Assembly: GCA_027604185.1 (NCBI GenBank)
Contig: JADGKB010000022.1
Location: 1 to 64,000 of the forward strand
Source of the DNA: Boothiomyces macroporosus
Taxonomy: Eukaryota; Chytridiomycota; Chytridiomycetes; Rhizophydiales; Terramycetaceae
Length of the DNA stretch: 64,000 bases
Direction of reading: 5' to 3'
The notes below the pieces were generated by a model. The model saw only the letters and a list, made by a program, of their open reading frames with translations, was not told the origin of the DNA and made no database searches. Below are positions 34,252 to 46,476 of this stretch, in pieces. Made by a program: the position numbers and the translations under genes. Numbering within the stretch: position 1 is the first letter of the stretch; each line of letters starts with the position of its first letter.

Positions 34252-34288
34252 TCAATATATTAAATTAGTAGCTTCTATCGATCTTTGA

Positions 34289-37200
34289 TCACTTGCCTTC
34301 ATTGACAATTGATAATCCTGGTATAAAGTATTTTCGTCCAGGTTGGAACCTAATTTCCTGTGGAGTTTTCAATATCGATTTTCCTGTGGGGGTTGACTGT
34401 GGTCTATGATTATCTATCGTTCCTCTGATATAGTCTAGTTCGTAGGAAGAATCTTGGGCACTGGTACTTGTATGAATGTTTCGTTGTTTTCTTTTATAGT
34501 TTTTTTGCTGTTTGATTACAACCATAGAACGAGGCTCTTCAAAAGGCTCCAACCTCACTTGCTCTAAAGGCATTGACTTGTTGATAGTCTTCAAATGAAT
34601 CGATAAGCTGCTGTTGATAAATCCAACATATTTTGGCTGCCCTGTATACTCTGGAAGATGGCCTATTGTAAACAAGCTATTACGTAAAGTTACATCCAAA
34701 ACTTCCCGAGAATGGTGACAGCAACTCTGGTGTGTTTTTCCAATCCCTCTCGTACTCATTTCCGAGAATTTGAGTCTCCTGGCGGGTATCTGGCTTTTTG
34801 CCAGAGCTGCCTCCTTTGCTTCTTTTAGTAAACGCAGTCGTTCTTTACGCTCATCTTCAAGAGCTTGCCTTTCAGCTGCTAGTCTGGCCCTTTTTTCAAT
34901 TTCTTCGGCCCTTTCCCGCGCTGCTTTGGCATCTGCCTCTTCTCTTACTTTTCTGGCAGCTTCCTTCTCTTCGCGTAGTCTCTTTTCTTCTTTTATGCGC
35001 AACTCTTCCTCGTAAAGGATATAGTTAATGCCATTGACGTAATCTACAATTGTTGGATTCTTGAGAATGGTAATTGGGTCTCCGTTTGAATGCAAACCGA
35101 TTAGTGGCAAGTTTAGCTGGTTAAATATTATGCTACCTGTGGATAGTGTTTTAAATCCAGCTGCGTCCCATAGTCTTTGGTTCTCATTTCAAAGACAGCG
35201 CTCTGTACTTGCATTGCTTTGATTTGAAAATTGGAGGCATCTTCCTTTAAATAATTTCTTTCTGGAAGTGTATAAGGTATGCTAGGATCATATTCTATGG
35301 TCAAAGTAGCAAGTTCTATTGTTACTATAATGCACCTTGCTTTTTCTTTTTCTTTCTTTTCTTTTCATCTCCTAATGTTTTTGGCTCCCCACCAAAAATT
35401 GACAGCTTTTGAATCTGAGTAGCAATCTGCGGGTCGCTTACACTGTTCATCAAGTACCGCTTAAGGTTGTCCTGCAAAAACTCCAAAATAAGAGTTCGAA
35501 GCGGATTTTCTCCACTTTCTGTTCCAAATACCTGATTATTCATTTCAACTTGTTTTGATTCTTCGTAGATAGCCTCCAGTTTCTGCTGGATGAATGGCAA
35601 TTCAATGCAAGTTATTCCCACAGATCTGCAATATTGCAAACTTTTATATCTATTTGTGAATAAACAGGTACTTCAAACTGTCATACAAGGATAAAACATG
35701 TGGTAATAATGCAATAAAAAAGTTTACATCTTCGCAATTCAACTGCACAAGCAATTCAATAATTTGAACTCTACATCTCATATCCTCTGAATCACTGACT
35801 TTTGGCACAGCTAATATACTACAAAAGAATTCAAAGATGCCACCAGTGTTTTGATATCCGTATTCCGACGCCATCCACTTTATAAATTGCATATACTCTG
35901 ATCGTTTTGAAGTAGGAATTTTGTTGAATATACTAGCCAAAATTGGGAACAGCTCGTCTGGACTACCAGAATTTTTCTAATGTTATTGAAAATTACCGGG
36001 TACTTCATAATCTTTCCTTTTCTGTTTTTATAGATAGTTTCTACATACAGGTTATTATCTTGGTAGCCCTGAGGATGAAATAGCTGTGTAAATTAAAAAC
36101 TACCAAATCTTCTGGATACCATTCATAATTCATCAGTCTTTCGATAGTTTCTGGAATAAATACCTCTTTAATCTCCTTTTCTATAGGTGCCAGTTCAACA
36201 TGCTTGAGCTGATTTGGAGTACCCAGTCGCAATTTGGTAATTTCCACTTCTTCTTTTACTACCTCTTCCTCTACTTCCTCCTTTTTCGCTTCTTCTTCAA
36301 TCTCCTCTTCCTCTACCATTTTCTGCATCAGTTCCTTTAGTCTGTTTTTGTACTCGTTGCTCTTGTTTGTTTTATCTTCAACTTTCTTTTTCTTTTCTTT
36401 AGGCTTCTTTTTTCTGAAGGCATGAATAGCAAATTGAGATTGGTCCAACTTTCCGTGGTCTTTGAGCCATTTATGAACCTCTTTCCCGACTTTGGAGTTT
36501 GGGACTATCCCGTCTGGTGCAATGTTCAGTTTCATGTTTGGTTTAATATCTTTAAATTCATCTATGTAAGATTTTCAATACCATCAGAATCTTCCTCATC
36601 CTCAGGCTCCTTTACCACTTTTTTTATCAAAAGCATCTCTTGGAGCTCTTGCAGTGGTAGAACCGCTTCCTTTTCAGAAGACTGTACCAATTTTGCATTT
36701 AATTCGTTCTGGATTTTCATTTGTCGCTCCATCTCCTCCGTGTGTCTTTTATGTAATTTCTCTCTAACAGTACTCTCAATGTTTAGTAGAAACACTTCAA
36801 GCTCATCCTCTGCAGGTTCGGCCGATATATTTAGGGTTTGGGTGCTTTGAAACACGCCTTTCCTCCTGGTATTTGACACCTTTTCAAACCATTTTAGATT
36901 TATCTCGATGAATACTTCCAATGGATTCGTTTTGTCAAATGTTGTCTTTTCTCTTTCATTTGCTGATTTTTTATGGCCCCTTGTAAATGGTATCAGGCTA
37001 TCATCAAATGCCAAAGTTGCTTCCCCTTTATCTTTCGATAATTCGGGTCTCGAATTCAAGTAGGCAGGTGGCAAGTCTATATTAAATTATAGTACAAGCG
37101 GAGCTCTTTACCACATCTATTCGATTTTCCATTCCAATTAGCAAGTCCGCCCTTTCATTTGCTAAACATAATCCGTTTATAGGTTCTTGAAAATGAATTT

Positions 37201-39844
37201 CTCGGAGCATCTTATTTTGATGATTCCAAATGCGTAAGGAATTATCATTGCTAATCGACATAAATACTCCCAATGCATGGCTGCAGCATATGGATGTGAC
37301 TATTTGTGTGTGATCATAGCTCTTTGCGTGTCCGGTAAGAATTCTCCATTCTTGCCGTTTCAAATTGTATTCAAACATGTGAATTGTAGCGTCGTCTGAT
37401 GTAGTGCATATAATATTTCCCATATTACACAAGATTCGAGGAATGAAATTAATCTGTATATCGATTCTAATTTGGATCAAGTTAGGATCTAAAGGTTTAA
37501 TCGTTGATATTCGTATATGCTCATCTAGATGAAAGCTGGATTACCAAGTCCTCCTGTAATTAACGAATGGTTGATTGGATCATACTCCATTTGGGTAAAT
37601 CCACCAAAATGTAACTAGGTGAGGCAAACATTACTTGATATCTATCAATGATTTTACCACCATGGCCAAACACCAAAACGTGTCCATTTTTTGTCCCTCC
37701 GAGTAGAATTCCAAAATCCTTGAGGGAGTTTGGACAAATGGCTTGATCTGCTGTGCTGAATGTCCCATAACAAACAATTAAGAATAAGCAATTTTCGATT
37801 CCTAATTTCAGCTCCAGAATACTGGTTTCAGAAGAGTCCCACACATCAACAATTGTGCAAGGGTTTTGATCAGTCCGGAACACCCAAATTTCGCCGCCTT
37901 CCAACAAGACAAAAAGACGGTCTCTATTAATCCAAACATACCAACGAGAGAATAGTAAGCGACATCACGAACTGTGTCCGTCTCTAAAAGGGGTAAATTT
38001 GCAGTAATAGTTCTGCCATTCACAGGTGAAAGAATTCTATTTACACCATCAGCAGTCCTTGCAATAATTCTCGAGAACTTATTGTCCATTTGCGGTACAT
38101 AAATTAATCGACTAATGTTGGAGCTACGTTACAAAAAAGGTACCTCATGGACGTAAAGTTCACATTGAACTGGTTAGTTACCCAAATCTCAATTGTAGTC
38201 CGGGTCCTAATGTACAACGTTACATCATCTATTCGCTGCATGTCAATTGGCAAGTCTTTCAGATGTAAACTGGGTTAGATTGCTGTACCTGTTGATCTCT
38301 TTAAAGTATTTCAGGTTGTACAGCCTTATTGTATGATCCAGACCGCAAGAAGCAACTAATGGCGAGTTGGGAAACACTGTTATCGCTACCACCTGCTTTG
38401 CGTGGGCAACAAATGTATGAACAGCAGCTTTTACTATATTCACCACTTTTACTATGTTAGCGAGATATACTTGTTCCATCGACACTTCCTACAAGAAGAT
38501 ACTGATACTCTTCATGATAGCTTATTGAGGTAATTTTTCTGGAGTGTACGTTTTTCAAATGATGAAGAAGCTCACCTGTATGCAAGCTATAAATCTACGT
38601 TAAGGGTTACTTACATATATATCAGTCTTAATTACAACATATAGTTGCCCCTGTTTACCCTCAAAATGAATCATGTCTATCCATTTCGATGGGTTCTCTG
38701 GTATCGGGACAAACGAATACCTTAAAGTTGGCTGTATGCAAAGTGCACCTCTGGTAACTGTAGCTTCCAAATCCCACACTGTAACGATATCTGTCCCAAC
38801 AGCAATGAGCAAATTTGAAACTGGGTCATAATGTATTGATATAATTAAATGACTGGTTCGAAGCAGACTGGTAATCTCTAATTTGGAGGTGAAAAACTTT
38901 ACGGTCTTTTGATTTGATAATCCTGCATACAAGAAATACCTCGACAAGAAGGTTATGTTTGAAAAATTATCGTGCATCTTGATTGACAATTTTGGCTCTG
39001 GATTATTGATATCCCAAATAGTCATATACCTATTGGTATCCAAGGTTGCAATGCTGTAGGACTTGTTCCTGGACGGGGCTGCCTTGTCAGCAAATAAATC
39101 CTCTTCTTCATCGTCAAGTAGTTCCTTAAAGTCTCTTCTTTCGTATTCTACTTCATTTTCGTGGCCAAAAGAACCATCCTGAAAGTGGGTAGGGATTTTT
39201 AAATGATGGCATAGAGTAGTTATTTGTTGCGGCCGCCTCAAAATCTGTTGACACTTCAAACCTTGCATTAGGCATTGTTGGTAGGGCACCGCTCCATCTT
39301 CCTCGTCATCTTGTTCTCCACTAAATTCATGTATTTCATGGGCGGCAGCAGATACCACTGTTGCCCTCAACTTTTGCCAATTAAGTTTGGCCCTTTGGCT
39401 TTTCCACTTGTGGTGAATAGCCAACCGGGTAACATACTTTCCAACCGACACCCTATTCAAATTGAATCTAGTTGGTGCAATCCCAGCATGAATTAGTCCC
39501 TTTAATTTCTTTTGCTGGGCTTGATGACGAACTCTCAGACTATTTGACAGGTAGAGGGACTCCTTTGCTGTTAATTCAATTGTAGCGCCTTCAGAATCGG
39601 TGATCGTATAATGCATCTCCTTATCAGAAGTATCCGTAAACAGTGATGAATAACTGGTGTTTGTTCGAGTCAAATCTTTCTCTACTTGCAGCTCCATTCC
39701 GGTATCGAGCTGGAAATCGACTTTAAATCGTCCTTTTGCAGTGTGCGGCCTTGAGCCTATTGTAGAATTTGAATTCTTGCTACAGCGGGAGGCTCCACTC
39801 TTTGGTCGTTCTGTAGAGTTTGGTCTCGAATTTCTACTAATCAT
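34289..39844 (-). CDS. Long WD40 / coiled-coil protein, probably cilium-associated
   Basis: Fifteen exons, 1758 aa, with 14 introns of 19-22 nt. A disordered Ser/Arg start is followed by many WD40-like units (MTIWDINNPEPKL, SCGLDHTIRLYNL, SNDNSLRIWN). Next comes a Lys/Glu-rich region, a helical (armadillo-like?) segment around MASEYGYQNTGGIFEFFCSI, and a final coiled coil with EEKRLREEKEAARKVREEAD. This order resembles vertebrate WDR87/WDR97-type proteins, which are testis or cilium linked; that comparison is from memory and tentative. Neighbouring CIMIP2-like and POC1 genes fit a ciliary setting. Every intron here restores the frame and the coding length is divisible by three. Confidence 0.75.
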
Positions 39845-40085
39845 GTCAAAAGAACAAATTGCGTCACTTGAATAAAATGTTAGCCTGACACTTGACAGGT
39901 ACTAGCGATTATCTTCACGACCCTTTCTAAACCAATTGCTGTAACATCTACTCTTATATTAACTGGAGAAGCAGCATACCGCGACCAAGGAGCTGGAACT
40001 CTTACCCAGAGTCCCAACTTGCAAATTCAATCAACTTCTCTCTTGGATATCCTCCTACAACTTCCCAATTTGAAATTTCAAAAAA
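39845..40085. other. Divergent promoter region (241 bp)
   Basis: It separates the ATG of the long WD40 gene (minus) from that of GatB (plus). No other feature is seen. Confidence 0.4.
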
Positions 40086-41691
40086 ATGCGAATTTGGAAA
40101 TCGAGAATTCACTCTCAAATTGAAGCAATAATAGGGTTAGAAGTTCACCTGCGGTTAAAAGGTGCAAAGAAATTATTTTCAAATGCGGAAGCATATTCAT
40201 TTTCTCCAAACTCTCCACAGGCGATTGCTCCATTTGACTGCGCGGTCCCTGGGAGTCTACCAGTACACTACAATAATACTAGGTAATCAATCCAGAGTGC
40301 ATTGAATTGGCTACAAAGGCTGCATTGGCACTGCAGTGTAAAATCGCTTCAAAATTGACCTTTGATCGAAAACATTATTTTTACCCTGATTTACCAAATG
40401 GATACCAAATTACACAATATTTCAACCCATTTGCTGTTGGAGGAAAGCTAGACCTAGTGGAGCACGATGGTCTGAATAAGCCGCTGTCAGTTCCAATAGA
40501 ACAGATCCAAATTGAACAGGTAGCAATTGATTCATGGCTAGGATTCCGCCAAATCGATTAAAACGGATGATGATACACTGTTGGATATGAATAGAGCTGG
40601 GATGGGAATAATAGAAATTGTTACAAAGCCGGAATTGCGCTCCTCAGAACACACTGTCATATTTCTCAAGAAATTACACCAGCTAATGTGGTACCATGGA
40701 GTGACTGATGCTAATATGGATGATGTATTTGTTTGATAATATAGGGCTCCTTCAGATGTGATGTAAATATATCTGTAAGAAATGTGGGTAACCCGCTTGG
40801 GAATCGAATTGAATTAAAGCACTTGCACAAGTTTTCTGCAATCGCTTCAGCGATTGGTTTCTATTACTAATACTAGATTTTGAAATTGAAAGACAGTCTG
40901 CACTATTGAAGGAGGGTAAACCTATTAATCAAGAAACGAGAGGGTTCGATTTGCTGACTGGCGAATCATTTATTCTAAGAGAAAAGGAGGGAACTGATGA
41001 ATACTATTTTATTCAGGATGCAGATATACCAGACGTCAATCTACCTTTGGAGTATATTAGCCGCATTGAAAAGTTGCTTCCAGAGAATTTGGATGAAAGG
41101 CGAAGAAGGCTTCATCAAGAACTTGGCTTATCGCTGGAGCATGTCGACAACTTGATGTCAGAACCTGGAGCAGTTGAATATTTTGAGCAGTTTTTGATTC
41201 TCTTGCAGTCTCCAAACTATGAAGCCAAATCTCTAGTGAATTGGGTTACTGGCGAGCTGATGGGGATGCTTCATAAGGAAAAATTAAAAATTTCAGAGTC
41301 ACCAGTGGGGGCAGAGAAATTGGCAGCATTGGTGGATTTGGTGCTGGAACAGAAAGTTTCGGGTATTCTAGTATTCTAATTCTAGCTTTGAATGCAAAGA
41401 AAACCTTGCAGCTAATCATAAATGGAAGTGATTCGTCACCGGAAGAGATTATCAATGCGAATGGTTGGATCCAAGATAATTCAATCAAACTGGACGAAAT
41501 TTGCTGTAAAGTGATTAGCAGTAACCCAGATATTGTAGTTATTCCTAATTTAGATTGATAAAATCAAGAAAGGCAAATCGAGATTATTATCACATTTAAT
41601 TGGTCTAGTAATGAAAGAAACCAAAGGGAAAGCGAACCCGCAACAGGTGGCAAAAGTCTTGAACATCTTGATAGAAAATTCAAAAGAATAA
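40086..41691 (+). CDS. GATB: Glutamyl-tRNA(Gln) amidotransferase subunit B
   Basis: Seven exons, 493 aa, with introns of 20, 22, 20, 20, 23 and 19 nt. Motifs: IIGLEVHLRL, FDCAVPGSLPVINPE, YFYPDLPNGYQITQY, EQDSAKSI (the family's E.D.GKS), MNRAGMGIIEIVT, SFRCDVNISVRN, and a C-terminal VMKETKGKANPQQV tail domain. GatB with GatA and GatC/F converts Glu-tRNA(Gln) to Gln-tRNA(Gln); in fungi it acts in mitochondria (yeast Pet112). The N-terminus RIWKSRIHS is basic, consistent with import. Confidence 0.95.
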
Positions 41692-41725
41692 TGTAGGCAC
41701 TTTATTTTCAATAAAACAATTCAGC

Positions 41726-42748
41726 TCATTCGCGCTTGGTTGGTTTATGTCCACGATAACCAGGAATGGGACGTATCTTTGTCAAGTCTTTAGGAGGCAT
41801 TGTAGGCAGCACAACTGGCATACGGCTAAATTAATGATCGCTTACCCTTTCGGATCTCTGTTATTAAACTGATCATATGCATGCTCAGCAGTCTTTCCAA
41901 AGCTCATGGAATATGAAGTTTTTGCTCCAGGAATAAACCCAGTGAATCCTGGAATTGGATCTGTCGTGAGTCTTTTAGGTTCACGGTGCTGGAATCGTTT
42001 TGGGTTTTCATATGGATTTACAGGTGGTGGTGTTTGTCCAAAGTCTTCTATTGCTTCTCTAACAATGCAAGAGTATGGCTATATTAAATTGATGTACCTC
42101 TCCAAAGTGGTGCTGTAATCTAGGTACAAATCCAGTATAGCCGCTGATAAATGTCTTTTGCGGGTGGCCAGCTGGTAACCTGTATGGAGACAATTCATCA
42201 ATGACAGATTGCGCGTATGGATCGAAACACGTTATATGCGATGGTTTCGTTTCTGCAGGTGCAGCTTGTTCACTTTCCTTTTTATTTCTTCTCTGTGATT
42301 GAATTGCCAATACTTTTGGAGGGAGGGTATTTTTGGACCTCAACATTCTCTGAAAATCTTTCAAGGAAGCATTGGTAGCTTCTACAAACGGTCTTCCAAA
42401 ATGGTCTTGCGATCTAGGAATGTAACCTGGGGTTATATCCAGCTTACCTGTGTATCCAGGAACAGGAGGGAAGGAGAATCTGTCATCACCAGTTGCATAA
42501 GTAGTTTTCCTATCCCACACGTACTTTTGCTCTTTATATGGAATCTTGGAATCCGTGTTCTCAGCGTCTGCCTTGCAAGTCTTTTTTGCTAGCTCCGTTT
42601 GAATAGCCCCCTTCTTTAATGACGGATCGGTTTTTAGGATTTCTCTTGATGCATTGCCAAATGTCATTCCAAATTTGCTGGACATGGAAGGGACAAACCC
42701 TGCAAATCCAGGAGTAGCTATACATGTAGGTTCGTCTTGTATTCCCAT
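41726..42748 (-). CDS. CIMIP2/FAM166-like ciliary microtubule inner protein
   Basis: Three exons, 327 aa, with introns of 19 and 20 nt. It contains repeated short motifs of the type PGY/F.GFVP: TPGFAGFVPSMSSKFGMTFG, PGYTGKLDITPGYIPRS, SGYTGFVPRLQHHFGE, PGFTGFIPGAKTSYSMSFG, and a final PGYRGHKP. These spaced motifs define the FAM166/CIMIP2 family, whose members lie in the lumen of axonemal doublet microtubules. It strongly suggests that the organism builds a motile cilium. The start is the first ATG in frame before the first motif; an upstream exon is possible. Confidence 0.8.
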
Positions 42749-43296
42749 CACTGTCAATGTATTTGTCAAAGAACTGCCAAGAACAATGCTTGAGGTTGAT
42801 TGACATCATCATCAAAGGACGATAGAGATAGCAATTGCAATCAACGGAAGTTGATATTTAAATAGTTATCAAGCTACAAGATGCATACATGCGGCCTGGA
42901 ACTCACTAGCAACCTGGTAAATATAGAAACTTGGAGAAAGAAGAAGCTGCCAAGCTTTGTGGAATCAATTAGGCGATATTAATTGTTATATCAAAGGGGT
43001 CTTTGTTGGAAGCCTCACAGCATGAAAGTCAAAGCCCACCCAGGTGACTGATTTCTGGACGCATAAAAAGGAGAGCAAAAGTCTATCTGAACCACAAAAA
43101 TGCAAAACTCTCTCATTTCTTTCGAAAGCTTCCCAAACAGAGGACAGGTTTCTCGAGTGCTTTTAAAGACACGGAATGTCAGCCAAGCGAAATCGCCAAA
43201 GCTTGGAAGAAACTTTAAGAGTAGCCCAATACCAAACGTCCATCAACCAAGAAGGATGAATAACTAATAAATGCTGTATAAATACCATTTTTATAA
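42749..43296. other. Intergenic region
   Basis: Nothing recognisable on either strand. Confidence 0.4.
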
Positions 43297-43953
43297 TTAG
43301 TATGTGTATTTTATTACATAATAGTTGCTGGTAATGTAAAAGGAAATGATAGTGGACATCAACAGCCTTTCGTTTAATCCGTAGAGTGACGGAAAGCAAT
43401 ACTGCACAAAATACAAACTCAGATTTGCGAGTAGAAGCAACCACCGAAATAGATCAAACACGTTGTATTCGCTCTTTAGAGCTGTTGACAGAATGACTTG
43501 CCTCAGACAGAAAACACTAATAGTCATACTTGCATAACCAAGTTTAGATAGAATCATATTGATTTTCCTATTCTGTAATTTCGGGTTTTTTATAGTAACT
43601 TTCTCTGCACAGTCTGGAGTAGTTACAAAAGTTGTTGGGGTTACTATAAGAAATATCTGCATGATGGCGTGAATGAAGAGTAAAATATAGAACGCAATTG
43701 AATACCCATCGGAAATATTCAAGCTTTGCAAGTACACTATCCAAGTTGTGGCAGTCGATATCGCTGTTAGAGCATCAAAGACGTACATGGTTATTGATCC
43801 GATTCTTGTGCGTCTTTCTATCGCGTATTCCGCAAGAGTATGAATGACTGGATGCAGTGGCGAGTCTCTAATGTGGACAGAGAAGAAAATAATGATCCAA
43901 CATCCAGCCAGTATAATTGATATCGATGCAAACGTGTCGAATATCTGTGCCAT
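43297..43953 (-). CDS. Polytopic membrane protein of unknown family
   Basis: Single open frame of 218 aa with about six hydrophobic segments, beginning MAQIFDTFASISIILAG. Topology is comparable to the seven-helix proteins at 4-10 kb but I see no shared motif. The C-terminal few residues after YITSNYY may be affected by an unrecognised intron. No function can be assigned. Confidence 0.6.
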   Translation of the reverse strand: MAQIFDTFASISIILAGCWIIIFFSVHIRDSPLHPVIHTLAEYAIERRTRIGSITMYVFDALTAISTATTWIVYLQSLNISDGYSIAFYILLFIHAIMQIFLIVTPTTFVTTPDCAEKVTIKNPKLQNRKINMILSKLGYASMTISVFCLRQVILSTALKSEYNVFDLFRWLLLLANLSLYFVQYCFPSLYGLNERLLMSTIISFYITSNYYVIKYTY

Positions 43954-44009
43954 ATCAAACGCGACAAAGATTTGACTATTTTCTGCTTGGCTAAAAAGAA
44001 TGAAATTGG

Positions 44010-44117
44010 TTATTCTAGCAATTTTGCGCCCAACTCTTTTGAAATTTCACCACAATAAGTTAATGGAGTAGTTTGGAGAGCTTTGAGTTGTTCAACACTA
44101 AGGTTGAGATCAACCAT
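44010..44117 (-). CDS. Possible micro-ORF of 35 codons
   Basis: Starts ATGGTTGATCTC and encodes MVDLNLSVEQLKALQTTP and a further 17 residues with coding-like codon choice and amphipathic helical character. It could be a first exon or a small independent gene; no donor site with a convincing continuation was found. Confidence 0.3.
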   Translation of the reverse strand: MVDLNLSVEQLKALQTTPLTYCGEISKELGAKLLE

Positions 44118-44303
44118 GGTTCAAGTTTTCAAGAGAAGAGCTCATTGTTAATGATAGCTTGCATAATAGTTCAAAAGTTTATCCGCCAAAAGAATTGTGA
44201 TCCCTGAAATTTGGCTCAAACGTGTTTTTGATAATGGTCAACGATATTCCATTCATAAATAAAAATGATTGCTGCAAACTATTACTTACATTTATTAATA
44301 TAA

Positions 44304-45221
44304 CTAGTAAATGGGATAATAACCATGTGTCTTGCTGCGGATGCGAACACGCTTATCATTCAGTAATCGCACAATAATATCAAAGTTTCCAATCTTCAAA
44401 GCTTCCATTACTACATGGTAGTTGTCAACGGTGGGATCTACTCGATCGTCCGATAGCAGTATATACACTAGTTGCGGATCGTTTAGTTTGATCGCAAGTT
44501 CGATTGCTTCATTGTTGTTGTCAGACGGATCCACTCTTGAGTCCGATAGAAGCAACTGGACTAGGGGGATGTTTGCGGAATATACGGCTTCCATGAATAT
44601 GTGATTGTTGTCAAACGTAACATCCACCCTTTTGTCCGAAAGAAGTATTTTTGCAATCTCCAAGTGGCCATGTTGAGCAGCCAAGTTAATCAGACAGGGG
44701 TTGATGTCATACTGCTGGATAGAGGTCAAGCATAAAGAAGCCAGCCGTTTAAATCCTTGTATGCAGGCCATTTCAAGCAGAATTTCATAGTCTTCATCAG
44801 TCGGTCGAGTTTGCTCTAATACACACAGTATAAACTCTTCCGATAGATTTATCAAAAGTTTTTTTGTAATTTCAGTCAGAGCTTGTCTCCAACTACGCTT
44901 TCCGATAATTCCGCTGTTCGAAGCAAACGTTTTAAGCTGGTGATTCTGCCCAGTTTCTATGAGGAAAAAGAAGCTAGATGCCGTAAGATATCTGCTTTCC
45001 AACTTCATTATTACAGATATATCCATGTAATAATCAATATAATCTGCATGAATAGCGGAATATACGTATCGTTTCTTGAAATCCACCGATTCTTTGAATG
45101 CTGAAAGTGTAACTGTCTGATTGACCGGCAAGCTCGAGATCATCGCATATCGAAGATTTTGATAGTCTTTGACGTTTAAATGTCGGGAGATGTACAGCAA
45201 TTCACCTCTAATTTGGTCCAT
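44304..45221 (-). CDS. Ankyrin-repeat protein
   Basis: Single exon, 305 aa. The C-terminal half has about five ankyrin repeats with a recurring LLSD.RVDPS....N.AI pattern (KILLSDKRVDVT, QLLLSDSRVDPSDNNNEAI, YILLSDDRVDPTVDN). The N-terminal ~140 residues are unrecognised. The same repeat style occurs in the gene at 55315-56040, so both belong to one expanded family. Probably a protein-interaction adaptor; partner unknown. Confidence 0.8.
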   Translation of the reverse strand: MDQIRGELLYISRHLNVKDYQNLRYAMISSLPVNQTVTLSAFKESVDFKKRYVYSAIHADYIDYYMDISVIMKLESRYLTASSFFFLIETGQNHQLKTFASNSGIIGKRSWRQALTEITKKLLINLSEEFILCVLEQTRPTDEDYEILLEMACIQGFKRLASLCLTSIQQYDINPCLINLAAQHGHLEIAKILLSDKRVDVTFDNNHIFMEAVYSANIPLVQLLLSDSRVDPSDNNNEAIELAIKLNDPQLVYILLSDDRVDPTVDNYHVVMEALKIGNFDIIVRLLNDKRVRIRSKTHGYYPIY

Positions 45222-45833
45222 TTCGCTAAACTTTTAGTGGGTAATTTGCAAACACGTACCGTTGTCATGTGACCAATCCTCTTGATAAAGCTAGAAATTA
45301 CTAGAGGGAAAAAATTAACATTTGGCCGCTTATCCGCTATAGAGCATTTATAAAGTAACAGTTTTATTACCAAGTCCGTACTAATTGGAATCTTTGATCA
45401 AACAGTATCCATATAAAACCACATTGAGTAAAGAAAACTCGATTCAAAATGAATCATCGCTGGAATGTGGAAACTCTGTTTCAAATAGTATGATTCAAGT
45501 TCCGGCCAGTTAATTTAGTTCTGGTTATGAAAGCGGAGATCGCAGAAAACGTCTGCTATTCAAATCAAAAATGGTAATCCTCACCCAATTGATTGCCGGG
45601 GGGATCGTGCAAATTAAATCGTGCATGACCGGGTATGGCGGCCTCCTACCATATGAAAAAACATTCGATATCCATAAAAGGTTATTAATATAAGCTTGAT
45701 TCACATATTTGTTTTCGGATTGTTTCACCTCTTTATTTACTTTTGTTGATAGCCAATAAGATTCCGCAAAAAAGCCTCACCTCAAGCCACAGCCATTTAA
45801 AAAGCGCTGTTTTTGCGGACAGGTATCCTCAAT
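45222..45833. other. Intergenic region between divergent genes
   Basis: No gene supported. An AT-rich TTTAAAAAG at about 45796 lies some 37 nt before the next ATG and could act as a weak TATA element. Confidence 0.4.
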
Positions 45834-46468
45834 ATGAAATACGCTCTACTAGTTGCATCTGCTTTTGCTCACATTCACTTGATGAATCTCGCTGCTCGAG
45901 GGCTAAACAAAACCACAATTGTAAGTAATTGAAAAAAGATTTGCTATGGTGACAGAACTAACGCTAGGGCAATGAAGACGAAGAAGGCGAGTCGACTGGG
46001 CCATGTGGTGCCAACAATGGCGTTCCATTGACTGTACCTACAGTCAGAACTAGTGAGCCACTCAAATTCACCGCAGTATTGCAGCAAGCAGACGACGCTG
46101 CTCAGGTGTGGGTGTATGGTGCTGTTGGTGATAACCCAAAGCTAGGCACTACTGCTGCAAACTTTACTACATTGTTGTACTCTTACAACTCTACCAAGGG
46201 TGAAAACTTGAATATTTCTCTAGATTTCACCCAATTAAGTGGGGTAAGTGCTGCCGGAACTACTCCAGTAACACTACAATTCGTGCAATTATCAAATGAA
46301 AAACCGCCAGCTACTAGGTTCATTTGTGCTGATCTAACAGTGGGTGGAAATGGGCCTTTCGATGTAGTTACAGACTTGACCAATGCTACTCCAAAACCAA
46401 CAGTTTCAAACTCTGCTAAATCAATTGAAAAATGGTTATTTACCGCCATTCTTGGATTCATTATCTAA
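45834..46468 (+). CDS. X325/Bim1-like secreted copper protein, probably GPI-anchored
   Basis: Two exons, 195 aa, with an unusually long 47-nt intron at 45921-45967. A signal peptide (MKYALLVASAFA) ends just before a histidine, giving a mature start HIHLMNLAARG and then GPCGANNGVPL. This matches the X325/Bim1 family, where the N-terminal His coordinates copper in an LPMO-like fold but without known polysaccharide cleavage; Cryptococcus Bim1 helps acquire copper. A hydrophobic C-terminus after a Thr/Ser/Pro-rich stretch looks like a GPI-anchor signal. The family is essentially fungal. Its stop is 8 bp from the convergent AAR2 stop. Confidence 0.75.
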
Positions 46469-46476
46469 ACAGTCTT

